Positions 11,376 through 21,000 of a stretch of DNA of 64,000 bases are shown piece after piece. Made by a program: the position numbers and the translations under genes. The number at the start of each line of letters is the position of its first letter. The first letter of the stretch is position 1. Source of the DNA: Schistosoma mansoni (taxonomy: Eukaryota; Platyhelminthes; Trematoda; Strigeidida; Schistosomatidae). The stretch covers positions 1 to 64,000 of the forward strand of contig NW_017386061.1 in the NCBI RefSeq assembly GCF_000237925.1, given 5' to 3'. Below the pieces are notes generated by a model. The model was given only the letters and a program-made list of their open reading frames with translations, did no database searches and was not told where the DNA came from.

Positions 11376-14300
11376 ATGTCTGTTTCTTTGGACGACCTTA
11401 AAACTATTCTACAAATCCAGCAAGCTCAGAATGCTGCAAACCAAATGAAGCTTTTAGATGCATTGATGCAGAAGCTCTCATTTCATTCATCATCAAATTC
11501 TCAGTCAGATAAATATGACAGCATCGTAAATTCCATTTGTGAATTCAATTATGATCCCGATTCTGGTATTATTTTCGATTCCTCGTTTCGTCGCTTTGAA
11601 GACACATTTCGTGTTGAATGCTCAAATCTTGATGATGCAGCCAAAGTTCGCCTACTCTTGAGAAGACTCGGAACACTTGAATATAACAAATATGTGAATT
11701 TCACTTTGCCACAAAATCCACGAGATTTATCATTCAATGAGACAGTTCAGATTTTATCTAAAATTTTTGGTGAACAATCCTCATTATTCAGCATCCGTTA
11801 TCAGTGTTTTCAAATATCTAAATCCTTATCTGATGATTATCTTACATACGCTGGACATGTAAATAAAGAATGCGAACGTTTTAGAATAAATGAAATTACA
11901 GCAGATCAATTTAAATGTCTGATTTTTATCTGTGGATTAAAGAATCCGGAAGACATGGATATACGTACCAGAATTCTATCACGCATTGAGCAGGAGCCTA
12001 ACATGACCCTGCAAATGGTCACAACCGAGTGTCAACGGTTGTTAAATCTTAAACATGATACCACGATGGTACAGCAAAATGCAAAGACTTCCAATCTTGC
12101 TTCAATAAATGCATGCAGATCTTCCAAACCTTCCAAACAAAAGACGGCGAACACACAGAAACCTTCTGGTAAACCACCATCACCATGTTGGTCCTGCGGA
12201 TCATGGCACTTTGTGAAGTTATGCCCATTTAAGAGCCACAAATGCCGCCAATGTCATCGCATTGGTCATAAAGAAGGTTACTGCTCCTCAGATAAACGTC
12301 AGTCCAAACATCGTGGCATAAATGTGAAGCGACAGCTACAGAGTCAAGTCAAAAGCACATTTGCAACTTTTAAAGTGGGATTTCAAAGTAAACGGAAGTA
12401 CGTGAACTTATTAGTTAATGAAAAACCTATTCGTCTTCAGTTGGACACTGCTTCCGACATTACACTGGTCTCCAAAAACACATGGCGTAAGCTAGGGTGC
12501 CCACGCATCCGACCAACAGAGCATGTTGCTCGAAATGCTTCAGGCGACATAGTGAAGCTAACTGGAGAAGTCACCTGCAACGTGCAGTTCAAGGGACATA
12601 AATTTACTGATGTTTGTTATCTAACAAATCGGCATGATTTAGATCTATTGGGATTGGACTGGATTGAGAAGATTGATGTCTTAAATGGTTTATTAAATGA
12701 AGTATGTTCTCATAATTCTTGCTCTGATTCTATCCAAAATTCTCATGATATTTCTAAACCAAATGCCTCAGGTGTGTTATGTTCCCCTGATGTCTATGAA
12801 CTAAATGCTTCTGATGTAACATGTTCTCGTAATATTTCTGAATCAAATTCCTCAGATTTGATGTGTTCTCATTATGATGTCAAATCAAATACCTCCGATT
12901 TGATGTGTTCTCATAATGATGCTGAATCAAATAACTCCGATGTAACATGTTCACAAAATGTTTCCCCATCAAATTCGTCAAACAAAGTATGCTGTCGTAA
13001 TATCTCAAAATCTCATGCATCTTATTCCTCTAAAATGTCGACCACATCCCATGTAAATCATCTTCGACAAAAACATGCAGATGTATTCCAAAACAAACTG
13101 GGCTGTTGTAAGTTCACCAAAGTTTTCTTGTCGTTAAAGCAAAATGCAAAACCTGTCTTCAGACCAAAACGACCAGTACCTTATGCTGCTCTGTCAGTCG
13201 TTGACCAGGAACTTGACAGGTTGGAAACACTGGGTGTCATTCAGCCAGTAAATTATTCACCGTGGGCTGCTCCCATAGTAGTTGTGAGAAAGGCAAATGG
13301 GACTGTTCGCATATGTGCTGATTTTTCCACTGGTCTAAATGATGCTTTAGAGGATCACACTTATCCACTTCCCATACAGGAAGATTTATTTATCAAACTA
13401 AATGGAGGGAAGTATTTTGCTAAGATTGACCTTGCTGACGCATATCTCCAAATAGCAGTTGATCCAGTCTCCCAACCACTACTGACGATTAACACTCACA
13501 GAGGTCTTTATCAATATAAACGTTTGCCTTTTGGTGTGAAACCAGCACCAGCTATTTTTCAACAAATTATGGACACTATGTTGGCAAATTTGCCAGGAGT
13601 CGCTGTCTATCTGGATGATGTTATCGTTACAGGTTCCAGTAAGTCCGATTTATTTGATCGACTTGATGCTGTTTTGACCAAAATATCTGAGTATGGATTT
13701 TATCTAAAAGAAGAGAAGTGTAAATTTTTCATGGACTCGGTAAAATATCTTGGGTTCGTTTTCGACAAAAATGGACGACGCCCAGATCCAGAAAACGTAC
13801 GAGCTATCCAAAATATGCCTCCACCATCTAACGTCGCAACTCTACGCTCGTTCCTTGGTCTTATCAGTTATTACAGTAACTTTTTACCAGAATTGCATCG
13901 CCTCCGAGCACCCATGAACCATCTATTATCCAAAAATGTAAAATGGAATTGGTCCACTGAGTGTCAAAAGAGTTTTGACAAAGTAAAGTCACTATTAATA
14001 TCGGACCTACTTCTTACGTATTTTGATCCCTCACTGGAAATCGTTGTTGCCGCAGATGCTTCTGATTATGGTGTCGGAGCTGTTATATCCCACAGGTTTC
14101 AAGACGGCACAGAGAAAGCTATAGCCCATGCCTCCAGAACGTTGACTTCGGCAGAACGCAAGTACAGCCAAATTGAGAAAGAAGGATTGGCACTAGTTTT
14201 TGCAGTTAAGAAGTTTCACAAAATGCTGCATGGTAGAAAATTTACCTTATTTACTGATCATAAACCCCTATTATCGATCTTTGGATCTAAGAAAGGTATA

Positions 14301-15830
14301 CCAGTTTATACTGCAAATCGCCTCCAACGATGGGCTACAATGTTGTTGGGTTATGATTTCACTATCAAATACAAATCTACCTCTGACTTTGGTCATGCTG
14401 ATGCACTATCGCGCTTAATAAGAAATCATAAGCTTGAAAATGAAGATACTGTCATTGCTTCTATATCAGTGGAAGAAGATGTAAGCAGCATGTTGCTCAA
14501 TTCAACGCGAATTCTTCCAGTGACAGCTGCTCGAATCGCTGATCACACTCTCCGCGATCCTATCTTAAGGCAACTAGCTACATTTATCCGGCGTGGTTGG
14601 CCCCCACGTATAACATCTCATGAACTAAAACAGTATTATCAACGACGCCAATCTTTATCCATCGTAAATGACTGTATTATGTTCGCTGATCGCGTAGTAA
14701 TTCCAAGTAACCTACGCTCACTCGTTCTGAAACAACTGCACACAGCTCATCCAGGTATTGGAAGAATGAAAGCTATTGCTCGAAGTTATGTATACTGGCC
14801 TAACATTGATGAACACATCGAAGACTTAGTGCGTGCGTGCAGAAAATGTGCTGCAGCCTCGAAATGTCCACGGAAAGCTGAACTCAATTCTTGGCCATCC
14901 CCGAAAGAACCTTGGTCGCGTATACACATTGATTTCGCCGGCCCATTTCAAGGTACATATTTCCTCATTTGTGTCGACGCCTACTCAAAGTGGCCAGAGA
15001 TTCTACCCATGAAGCAAATCACGTCGCAAGAGACTATTATCGAGTTACGGCAGTTATTCTCTCGTTTCGGAGTCCCAGATATTCTCGTGTCAGATAATGG
15101 CACTCAGTTTACTTCTTCCATTTTCTCCGACTTCTGCAACAGGTTTGGGGTCAAACATGTTCGTTCACCTCCATACCATCCACAATCAAATGGTCAAGCA
15201 GAAAGGTTTGTGGATACCTTCAAAAGAGCGCTACCGAAGGCAAGGGGGGAAGGGAAGATAAAGGAAATTCTTGATGATTTTCTATTAGTCTACAGAACGA
15301 CCCCAAATCCATCAGCGCCGAATAAATTGTCTCCAGCAGAAATTATGTTTGGTAGAAAAGTTAAAACTGCTCTCGATGCCATAAAACCAAAGCAAAATGG
15401 TGTAGGAAGGAGAAACCAGAAGATGGAATCTCAATTTAATCGTCATCATGGGGCGAAAAGTAGAATCTTCCGAGATAATCAAAAAGTATACGTCCGTGAT
15501 TTCCGATACTCACCTCCAAAATGGACCAGTGGACGCATACTTGGGAGACGAGGGAATGTAATGTATGTGGTGGAGGTTGAAGGCCAAAAGTGGATACGTC
15601 ACGCTAACCACATACTGGAAAGTTCTGGTACTCCTCAGAAAACCGAGAAAATGTGCTCAATGTGGGAAGTCTTCCTGGACAGTTTCGACATAGGAAGTCC
15701 AGCAACTAAGAAAACTGTACAACTAGAACAACATCCTATTAGGAGATCACAACGGAAACGCAGAAGGCCCGATATACTGCAGGTGGACCCGAAGAAAAGA
15801 GCATATACTTCTGAGGGGAGATATCAGTGA
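11376..15830 (+). CDS. Gag-Pol polyprotein of gypsy element
   Basis: A single uninterrupted frame of 1484 residues from ATG 11376; an upstream TTG at 11361 extends the open frame but is not a likely start. Residues 1-260 are Gag-like. Two zinc knuckles lie at about 271-303 (a CX2CX3HX4C form, then a canonical CX2CX4HX4C). Protease follows with DTAS at 357-360. A Cys/Ser/Asn-rich 14-residue repeat fills about 469-552. Reverse transcriptase has YLDD at 745-748, RNase H is around 893, and integrase has an HHCC finger plus a D, D35E core (about 1184, 1238 and 1274), with a basic C-terminal tail. Gag and Pol share one frame, so no frameshift is needed. All catalytic motifs are present. Confidence 0.95.
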   Translation: MSVSLDDLKTILQIQQAQNAANQMKLLDALMQKLSFHSSSNSQSDKYDSIVNSICEFNYDPDSGIIFDSSFRRFEDTFRVECSNLDDAAKVRLLLRRLGTLEYNKYVNFTLPQNPRDLSFNETVQILSKIFGEQSSLFSIRYQCFQISKSLSDDYLTYAGHVNKECERFRINEITADQFKCLIFICGLKNPEDMDIRTRILSRIEQEPNMTLQMVTTECQRLLNLKHDTTMVQQNAKTSNLASINACRSSKPSKQKTANTQKPSGKPPSPCWSCGSWHFVKLCPFKSHKCRQCHRIGHKEGYCSSDKRQSKHRGINVKRQLQSQVKSTFATFKVGFQSKRKYVNLLVNEKPIRLQLDTASDITLVSKNTWRKLGCPRIRPTEHVARNASGDIVKLTGEVTCNVQFKGHKFTDVCYLTNRHDLDLLGLDWIEKIDVLNGLLNEVCSHNSCSDSIQNSHDISKPNASGVLCSPDVYELNASDVTCSRNISESNSSDLMCSHYDVKSNTSDLMCSHNDAESNNSDVTCSQNVSPSNSSNKVCCRNISKSHASYSSKMSTTSHVNHLRQKHADVFQNKLGCCKFTKVFLSLKQNAKPVFRPKRPVPYAALSVVDQELDRLETLGVIQPVNYSPWAAPIVVVRKANGTVRICADFSTGLNDALEDHTYPLPIQEDLFIKLNGGKYFAKIDLADAYLQIAVDPVSQPLLTINTHRGLYQYKRLPFGVKPAPAIFQQIMDTMLANLPGVAVYLDDVIVTGSSKSDLFDRLDAVLTKISEYGFYLKEEKCKFFMDSVKYLGFVFDKNGRRPDPENVRAIQNMPPPSNVATLRSFLGLISYYSNFLPELHRLRAPMNHLLSKNVKWNWSTECQKSFDKVKSLLISDLLLTYFDPSLEIVVAADASDYGVGAVISHRFQDGTEKAIAHASRTLTSAERKYSQIEKEGLALVFAVKKFHKMLHGRKFTLFTDHKPLLSIFGSKKGIPVYTANRLQRWATMLLGYDFTIKYKSTSDFGHADALSRLIRNHKLENEDTVIASISVEEDVSSMLLNSTRILPVTAARIADHTLRDPILRQLATFIRRGWPPRITSHELKQYYQRRQSLSIVNDCIMFADRVVIPSNLRSLVLKQLHTAHPGIGRMKAIARSYVYWPNIDEHIEDLVRACRKCAAASKCPRKAELNSWPSPKEPWSRIHIDFAGPFQGTYFLICVDAYSKWPEILPMKQITSQETIIELRQLFSRFGVPDILVSDNGTQFTSSIFSDFCNRFGVKHVRSPPYHPQSNGQAERFVDTFKRALPKARGEGKIKEILDDFLLVYRTTPNPSAPNKLSPAEIMFGRKVKTALDAIKPKQNGVGRRNQKMESQFNRHHGAKSRIFRDNQKVYVRDFRYSPPKWTSGRILGRRGNVMYVVEVEGQKWIRHANHILESSGTPQKTEKMCSMWEVFLDSFDIGSPATKKTVQLEQHPIRRSQRKRRRPDILQVDPKKRAYTSEGRYQ
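12780..13031 (+). repeat. 42-nt in-frame tandem repeat within Gag-Pol
   Basis: Cysteine codons fall exactly 42 nt apart at 12780, 12822, 12864, 12906, 12948 and 12990. Each 14-residue copy resembles C-S-x-N-x-x-x-S-N-x-S-D-x-x. A looser, longer copy precedes it from 12705. It lies between the protease and reverse transcriptase domains. Confidence 0.93.
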
Positions 15831-15979
15831 TGATATCTTAGCTACTGTTTGTAATTAGTGTCTAACCGTTTTTCTTTTTTTTGTTTATTCCAGTTAACCT
15901 AATTGGTCACGACCACAACGCAATCCAGTTTTTCCTTTATGCACTCAGTCAATGGCAGTGAACATAACTTTTTTTTGTC
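15831..15979 (+). other. Non-coding tail between Gag-Pol stop and polypurine tract
   Basis: About 150 bases with several T-runs; no envelope-like or other frame is present. Confidence 0.7.
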
Positions 15980-15990
15980 AAGGGGGAAGA
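15980..15990 (+). promoter_or_regulatory. Polypurine tract
   Basis: AAGGGGGAAGA abuts the 3-prime LTR, the standard plus-strand primer position. Confidence 0.9.
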
Positions 15991-16552
15991 TGATGTGAAC
16001 CGCAAAACAAGAAGCCTGAACAAATTACGGAAGCTATTTTTGGGGACGTTAATTCATTTAATTCAAAGCTTGTAAAACTGTAACATTTACTTTTGCCCCT
16101 AGCCTATTCTACAGATCATAAGCTTTCGTTTGATGTATAATTCATTGCCATAGCATTTTCTGTTCTAAAGCTATTGTCATTTAGACGTAATCTTTTGTAC
16201 CCTATTTTCTACTATAATTCCCCAGTTTTGGACATAACTGTATTTTTCTAATTATTGTACGTTGTGGTCACCTTAGTCATCTATTTATTCGTGTAACTTT
16301 TCATCCTAATCGAATTGGGAATTCGAGTGCTAGATCGGGTTGGAATAAAGTGATTAGTGTTCCATCTGTCTTTGTCTTCTCTCTCTCTCGTGCTTGCCAG
16401 CCAATCAGGGACAGAATAGTTTTCGTCTCTCTACCTCTATTTCGAACTCACGCATATTGGCCTCAAGGTTAAGCCAGTCAGTCTATCGTGTCAAGGTCTT
16501 AATCTACATTATACTCGGCACTAAGTGGGTAGACAGATTCAAGGACGTAACA
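15991..16552 (+). repeat. 3-prime LTR
   Basis: Starts TGATGTG and ends GTAACA. Nearly identical to the 5-prime LTR; AATAAA at 16344-16349. Confidence 0.95.
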
Positions 16553-17190
16553 TCGTCCATAAATTATAGTCTCGCCTGTCAATCTTGACCATCTTTTGAG
16601 TCTTTGTGATGTCAATTTGGTTTTAAAAGGTCGGATCTACACCGCGTCGGTGAGAGCAGTTTTGCTCCATGCTTGTGAGACCTGGCCTCTCTAAGTTGAG
16701 GATGTTAGACAACTCTCTGTGTTTGATCATCGTTGTCTCCGAAGGACTGCTGACATCCAGTGGTAACACGATATTAGTAATGCCTAGGTCCGGCACCATG
16801 TGTTCGGGCACAGTGGCGATACTTCAGTTGGTGTCACTATTTTGAAACATCGACTCCGGTGGCTTGGACATGTCTTACGAATGTCGTCCCAGCGAATTCC
16901 ACGTCGTGCGTTATTTGTGGATTCTGGGAGTGGTTGGAAAAAGCGGAGAGGTAGTCAATGTATGACATCGTGTTGTGGTATGGAAGAAAGATGTACAGGA
17001 CTGGCATCTGTTGATCCTTCACGACTCCTTGGTAGGGTCTTAGAAATAGTGCGACAGAGTGGCTTAAGACATTATCAGACGCCTAAGAATATAAGGCAGT
17101 GGAAATCCTACTGTAACTTTCTTTTACTTCATAAAGGTGAGAGGAACATTTTTGGCTGGAGGGATCCTTCATGATAGTATTTTTTAACTG
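16553..17190 (+). pseudogene. 3-prime end of a non-LTR retrotransposon (RTE-like reverse transcriptase)
   Basis: One frame from the LTR edge reads as the C-terminal part of a LINE reverse transcriptase: a GRIYTASVRAVLLHACETW stretch near 16630-16687, then FDHRCLRR, then HRLRWLGHVLRM near 16848, then a basic stretch. It contains several stop codons before 16800 and is dead. The first bases (CGTCCATAAATTAT) recur at 25801, suggesting a second remnant of the same LINE. The left part of the LINE is missing; the gypsy element stands in its place. Confidence 0.85.
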
Positions 17191-17846
17191 CCTCTCCCAC
17201 CATAACAATAATAATATTATTATCACTATTATTATCATTCTTTTCACTGTCGTACACCAATTTCTATTCATTTTTACCGTACTCACATTCTTTTCTCTAT
17301 TTCTTCCCAGTATTAACGTGTGTAATTTTGTTTCTTTTTACAGGTATTATGAATATAATTTATGATTTCTAATATCATAATACCTATATGTTGAATTACA
17401 GTAACCCATAAAAATAGCGAATTTGAATCTAAACGAAATTGTCTATGTAGATAAGCAGTTACACCACTTTGACTTGGACTGTCCAATATTTTCGGTAGCT
17501 TGGATACAAATGATGTGACTCAGGGTCGATTACATAAAATTTAAATACAGAAATGTATCCACATGTTCAACAATATGTTGTTCATTACTGTTACATAAAA
17601 TAAACATTGATGAATAACATGAAAAGTAATTAATTAATTAAATAATCGGTAAATAGAATGTAAGTTCATCAAAGGTTTGATATTTTACACATTATAATTT
17701 TAACGGATCACATGACTAACCTGTCTTTTTATTATGGGCTAATGATTTAATGAATGTATTTAGTGTTAAACAGTCGAGTTCTAAATAAGTCTTCATGTTC
17801 ATCTTTTTAATCCCAGTTGAGTAGTGTTTTGAAACTGTTTTATGAA
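17191..17846. other. Intergenic tail with AT triplet repeats; DRC10 3-prime UTR
   Basis: ATA/ATT triplet runs lie at about 17203-17240, probably the LINE tail. On the minus strand an AATAAA at 17733-17728 is about 114 bases past the DRC10 stop and is the likely polyadenylation signal. No other gene seen. Confidence 0.6.
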
Positions 17847-18035
17847 TTACTTCTTCGCTTTTCTACCACCTCCTTTTCTTCCACGTGCCAGTTTTCTTGT
17901 TTTATATGACCTCCAAAATGCTTGTATTGTTGTAACGGCTTGTTCCATTTGACGTCTTTGTTCTTCCTCTCTTTGTCGTCTTTCATCCTCTAGCCTACGT
18001 TCTTCCATTATCTTTTGATACTCTTCATTTATAAT
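17847..18035 (-). CDS. IQCD: DRC10 exon 7 (residues 386-447, IQ motif and stop)
   Basis: Acceptor GATTTAG|ATT. Encodes an EER-rich helix, the IQ motif and a Gly/Arg/Lys tail, ending in TAA at 17849-17847. Confidence 0.95.
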   Translation of the reverse strand: MINEEYQKIMEERRLEDERRQREEEQRRQMEQAVTTIQAFWRSYKTRKLARGRKGGGRKAKK

Positions 18036-21000
18036 CTAAATCCAAAGAACCTTAATTAATTGGATTGCCATTATTAATGATTTAAAATATCTTTTGATAC
18101 TTGACATTTTTTCAAGTAGTGGGTTTTTTGTCGCGAAATGTATGATATCACACTGAACAATAGCTAGTTACTTGGATATCTCAACCTAATTGCCTGTATG
18201 CAGTTAATGGACTATATTTCTTCATACCAATGTGTTACAGCCTACATTTTATTGTGGTTAAACTTTGTTAGATCAATTAAACTCTGAAAGTGGAGAATTT
18301 TACTTCAAGAAATATTCATCAAGTCAAATCCTTAAACTTTTATAAATGCGAAATGAGTGAATTGTACAAAGTTCTGAGATAAATGTCCGAAGATTAGTAA
18401 ACTATACAAGAAGTAAAAAATAGTAAAGTATCTATAATTCCCCGTTGATGAGACTTACTTAAAACACAAATCTATGATGATAGGTTATAAATATTTTAGA
18501 TCATGAAGTGGAAAATTGCCCCAGATAACTTTTCTGTCATTCTCTCAATTAACACTACATAAAATCTATCAGTTTTACAGAAACGTGCGCGTATGTTAAA
18601 GATGATAATTAAACTAAAAAACTGCATCAAATTCTGAGTAATCACTTATTAGTTTAAGTTTATCAACAATAACGGACGAACACTGTTCATATTACAAATT
18701 ATGCAAAATAAATGATATGTTGTCAGGAAAGCCGAATATTCCAAGTGGAAAATTTGATTTTTAGTAAGTCGTTTGTAGATATTGTGAGATTTTCAAAATT
18801 AAATCACAAACTGATCCTAGATAGATAGCCAGTGAAGAGTAAGAAACACTGAAAAGTTATTTCGTCCTAGTATTGGACCCCTCCGCAGTGAGAATTCATC
18901 ACTATTACTGGGGATCGAAGCCGGGCCCTTCGGTCTCGCGTGCGAACGCTTAACCTCTAAGGCCATTAAAAACAGGCATCTAATGTTTTACATGTCAATT
19001 CACGAGATTACACGACCATCCTCCATTGCCTGCAGTCGATAACTGTCTCACACTCGACACCGTTAATCTCCACTGGCCGTGGCTTCTCACTGGGAATCCA
19101 GAAACTACCTACTAGTTTACACTGACGAAGTCTAATGCCGAAGACGAGTCAGGGGTTTTTACCATGTCAAACACTTGTTTTGGCTGTTCTTAACCCTAAG
19201 CATAGCCTGAGAATGCTGTCGGATGTTCTAAATTTCGATCAAGCTACTAATTCATATACTGTTGGCATCAGATTTCGTTGAAGAGAATTTTCCATAAAAA
19301 TATTTCTGTTTCAAATCCTATATAATAATGAGCTCTTTCAACCACTAAGCACTACTTCGAGAACTTTGATTACTGAACCTGGTAATAGTAGCATCAACTA
19401 CTTTCACGAGGATGGATCGCTTCAGCAGTTATTAAAGAATGATCATAAAATTCCTATTCAAATAAGTATCATTATTTCCAGTCAGTCGTATAGAAAATTT
19501 TACAGAAACTTAATGGCCGAACTCTAGATATTCCTAGAAGATTTTGGAATTTTCTTAAATAACTAGCATATTAACTGCGTCAGAATTCAATGGAGAGTAG
19601 AAGTTGATGGAATACAAGTGGTAAATAGTCAAGAATGATGTGGAACGAACAAGGTCAATAATGCACCGATAACTATCAGTGATTAGTTAGTGTCTAAACT
19701 TTTTTTCGCTAAGACTACGTTGAAGTATATATTTGTCAGTATAACTATCAGTTTAAGAGACGGGTAAAAGATTTATTATTTGGACATACTGTTCAAAATT
19801 GTGTAATAGTTTGATTTGATCTGTACTTCAAGGCAGCTACAAACGAACATCTTAACGACTAGCTAATCTAAATATGAACTACATAGGAAGCTCTGTCTTT
19901 CAATGAATAGTGCTTGGTAAATATTTGTTTAAAGATGGTCCAAGTTATTTGAATAGGATTAATGTAGGTGTTAATATTCAGACTAAATTTTGTTCGCTAA
20001 AACATTCCATTGAATTGGTCTGCCGAAGTTTTGACTAATATATCAGATAAATTTTTTTGGTTGATTTTTAATGAATCAACTTCCCTACTATTCATCTGCA
20101 GTTTGATAGTACACATCATTCTCTTCACTTTGTTTAAAGGCGGGAAAGATAAAAAAAGACTTGTCTAATAGATAGTTTCCATTATAATTCAAAGTATAAG
20201 ATTACCTATGATAGTTAGGTTATCGAAGATTTCGCATCTTCCATGAGTAGCAGATTTCAGATATAAATTGATAACCATTCTAGTCTACGGTAAAATTTGA
20301 AACGCTTCACATAATCAATGTAGGCAAATTAGTCTAATTAATATGATTTGAGTGCCTCTTATGTGTACAGGAACAATTATTTACTTACCAAATATTTGCT
20401 TTATTGGGTTATTAAATAAAATTCCCCTCATTTTTGTTAGATTACCCTTGTATTAAATTGTAGAGTTGATGTATTACCATGCGAACATATTTCACTTGTG
20501 GATAATCTTTTCTCAATCTCTTACAAGCCTATAAATCCTCATATTAGATAACAATATATTTCTGACATACGAAAATTTATTAACTCATCTCGTAGTGTGA
20601 CCTTTAAAGTGCTTCTTATAATGTATATCATTTAAAAACACTAAATTCCACTTCTAGTAGACAATTTTGTCCCACCTGAAAACGTTCATTCAATTCATCG
20701 TAAGCGCTTTTCTCCTCTGTATACTCCGCTTCCAGGGCATCATATTCATCCTGCAATACAATAAATTGATTTTCGTAAAATTTCTATTTTCCTAAAGTGT
20801 TGTATTACAGGCGGTGCTGTGATTTAGTGAATATAGTACTGAATATTAAAACAATAAGTCTCACGATTGAATTTCAGTTCACGGATTTAGTTCGATTTAG
20901 ACATTTAAGTAGTGTCAATTTACCCTCACATCTAAAGTTAAAATCTAAACTAAGAACATAGATTTGGAATTGATAAATGAGCGGAATTAACTAGTATTTA

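Larger units (their letters stand above)
10756..16552 (+). mobile_element. Full-length Ty3/gypsy LTR retrotransposon
   Basis: The element has a 566-bp 5-prime LTR, a primer-binding region directly after it, one long open frame covering Gag and Pol, a polypurine tract and a 562-bp 3-prime LTR. Domain order protease, RT, RNase H, integrase is that of Ty3/gypsy; the integrase and zinc-knuckle style resembles elements annotated as K02A2.6-like (Mag-type), which is a tentative placement. The LTRs differ by one 4-bp CT-repeat length change and one substitution, so the insertion is young and may still be competent. The expected short target-site duplication is absent (GTGAC on the left, TCGTC on the right). 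Confidence 0.95.

Noticed and set aside
16394-16588. Frame inside the 3-prime LTR
   Set aside because: It is LTR sequence, present also in the 5-prime LTR.
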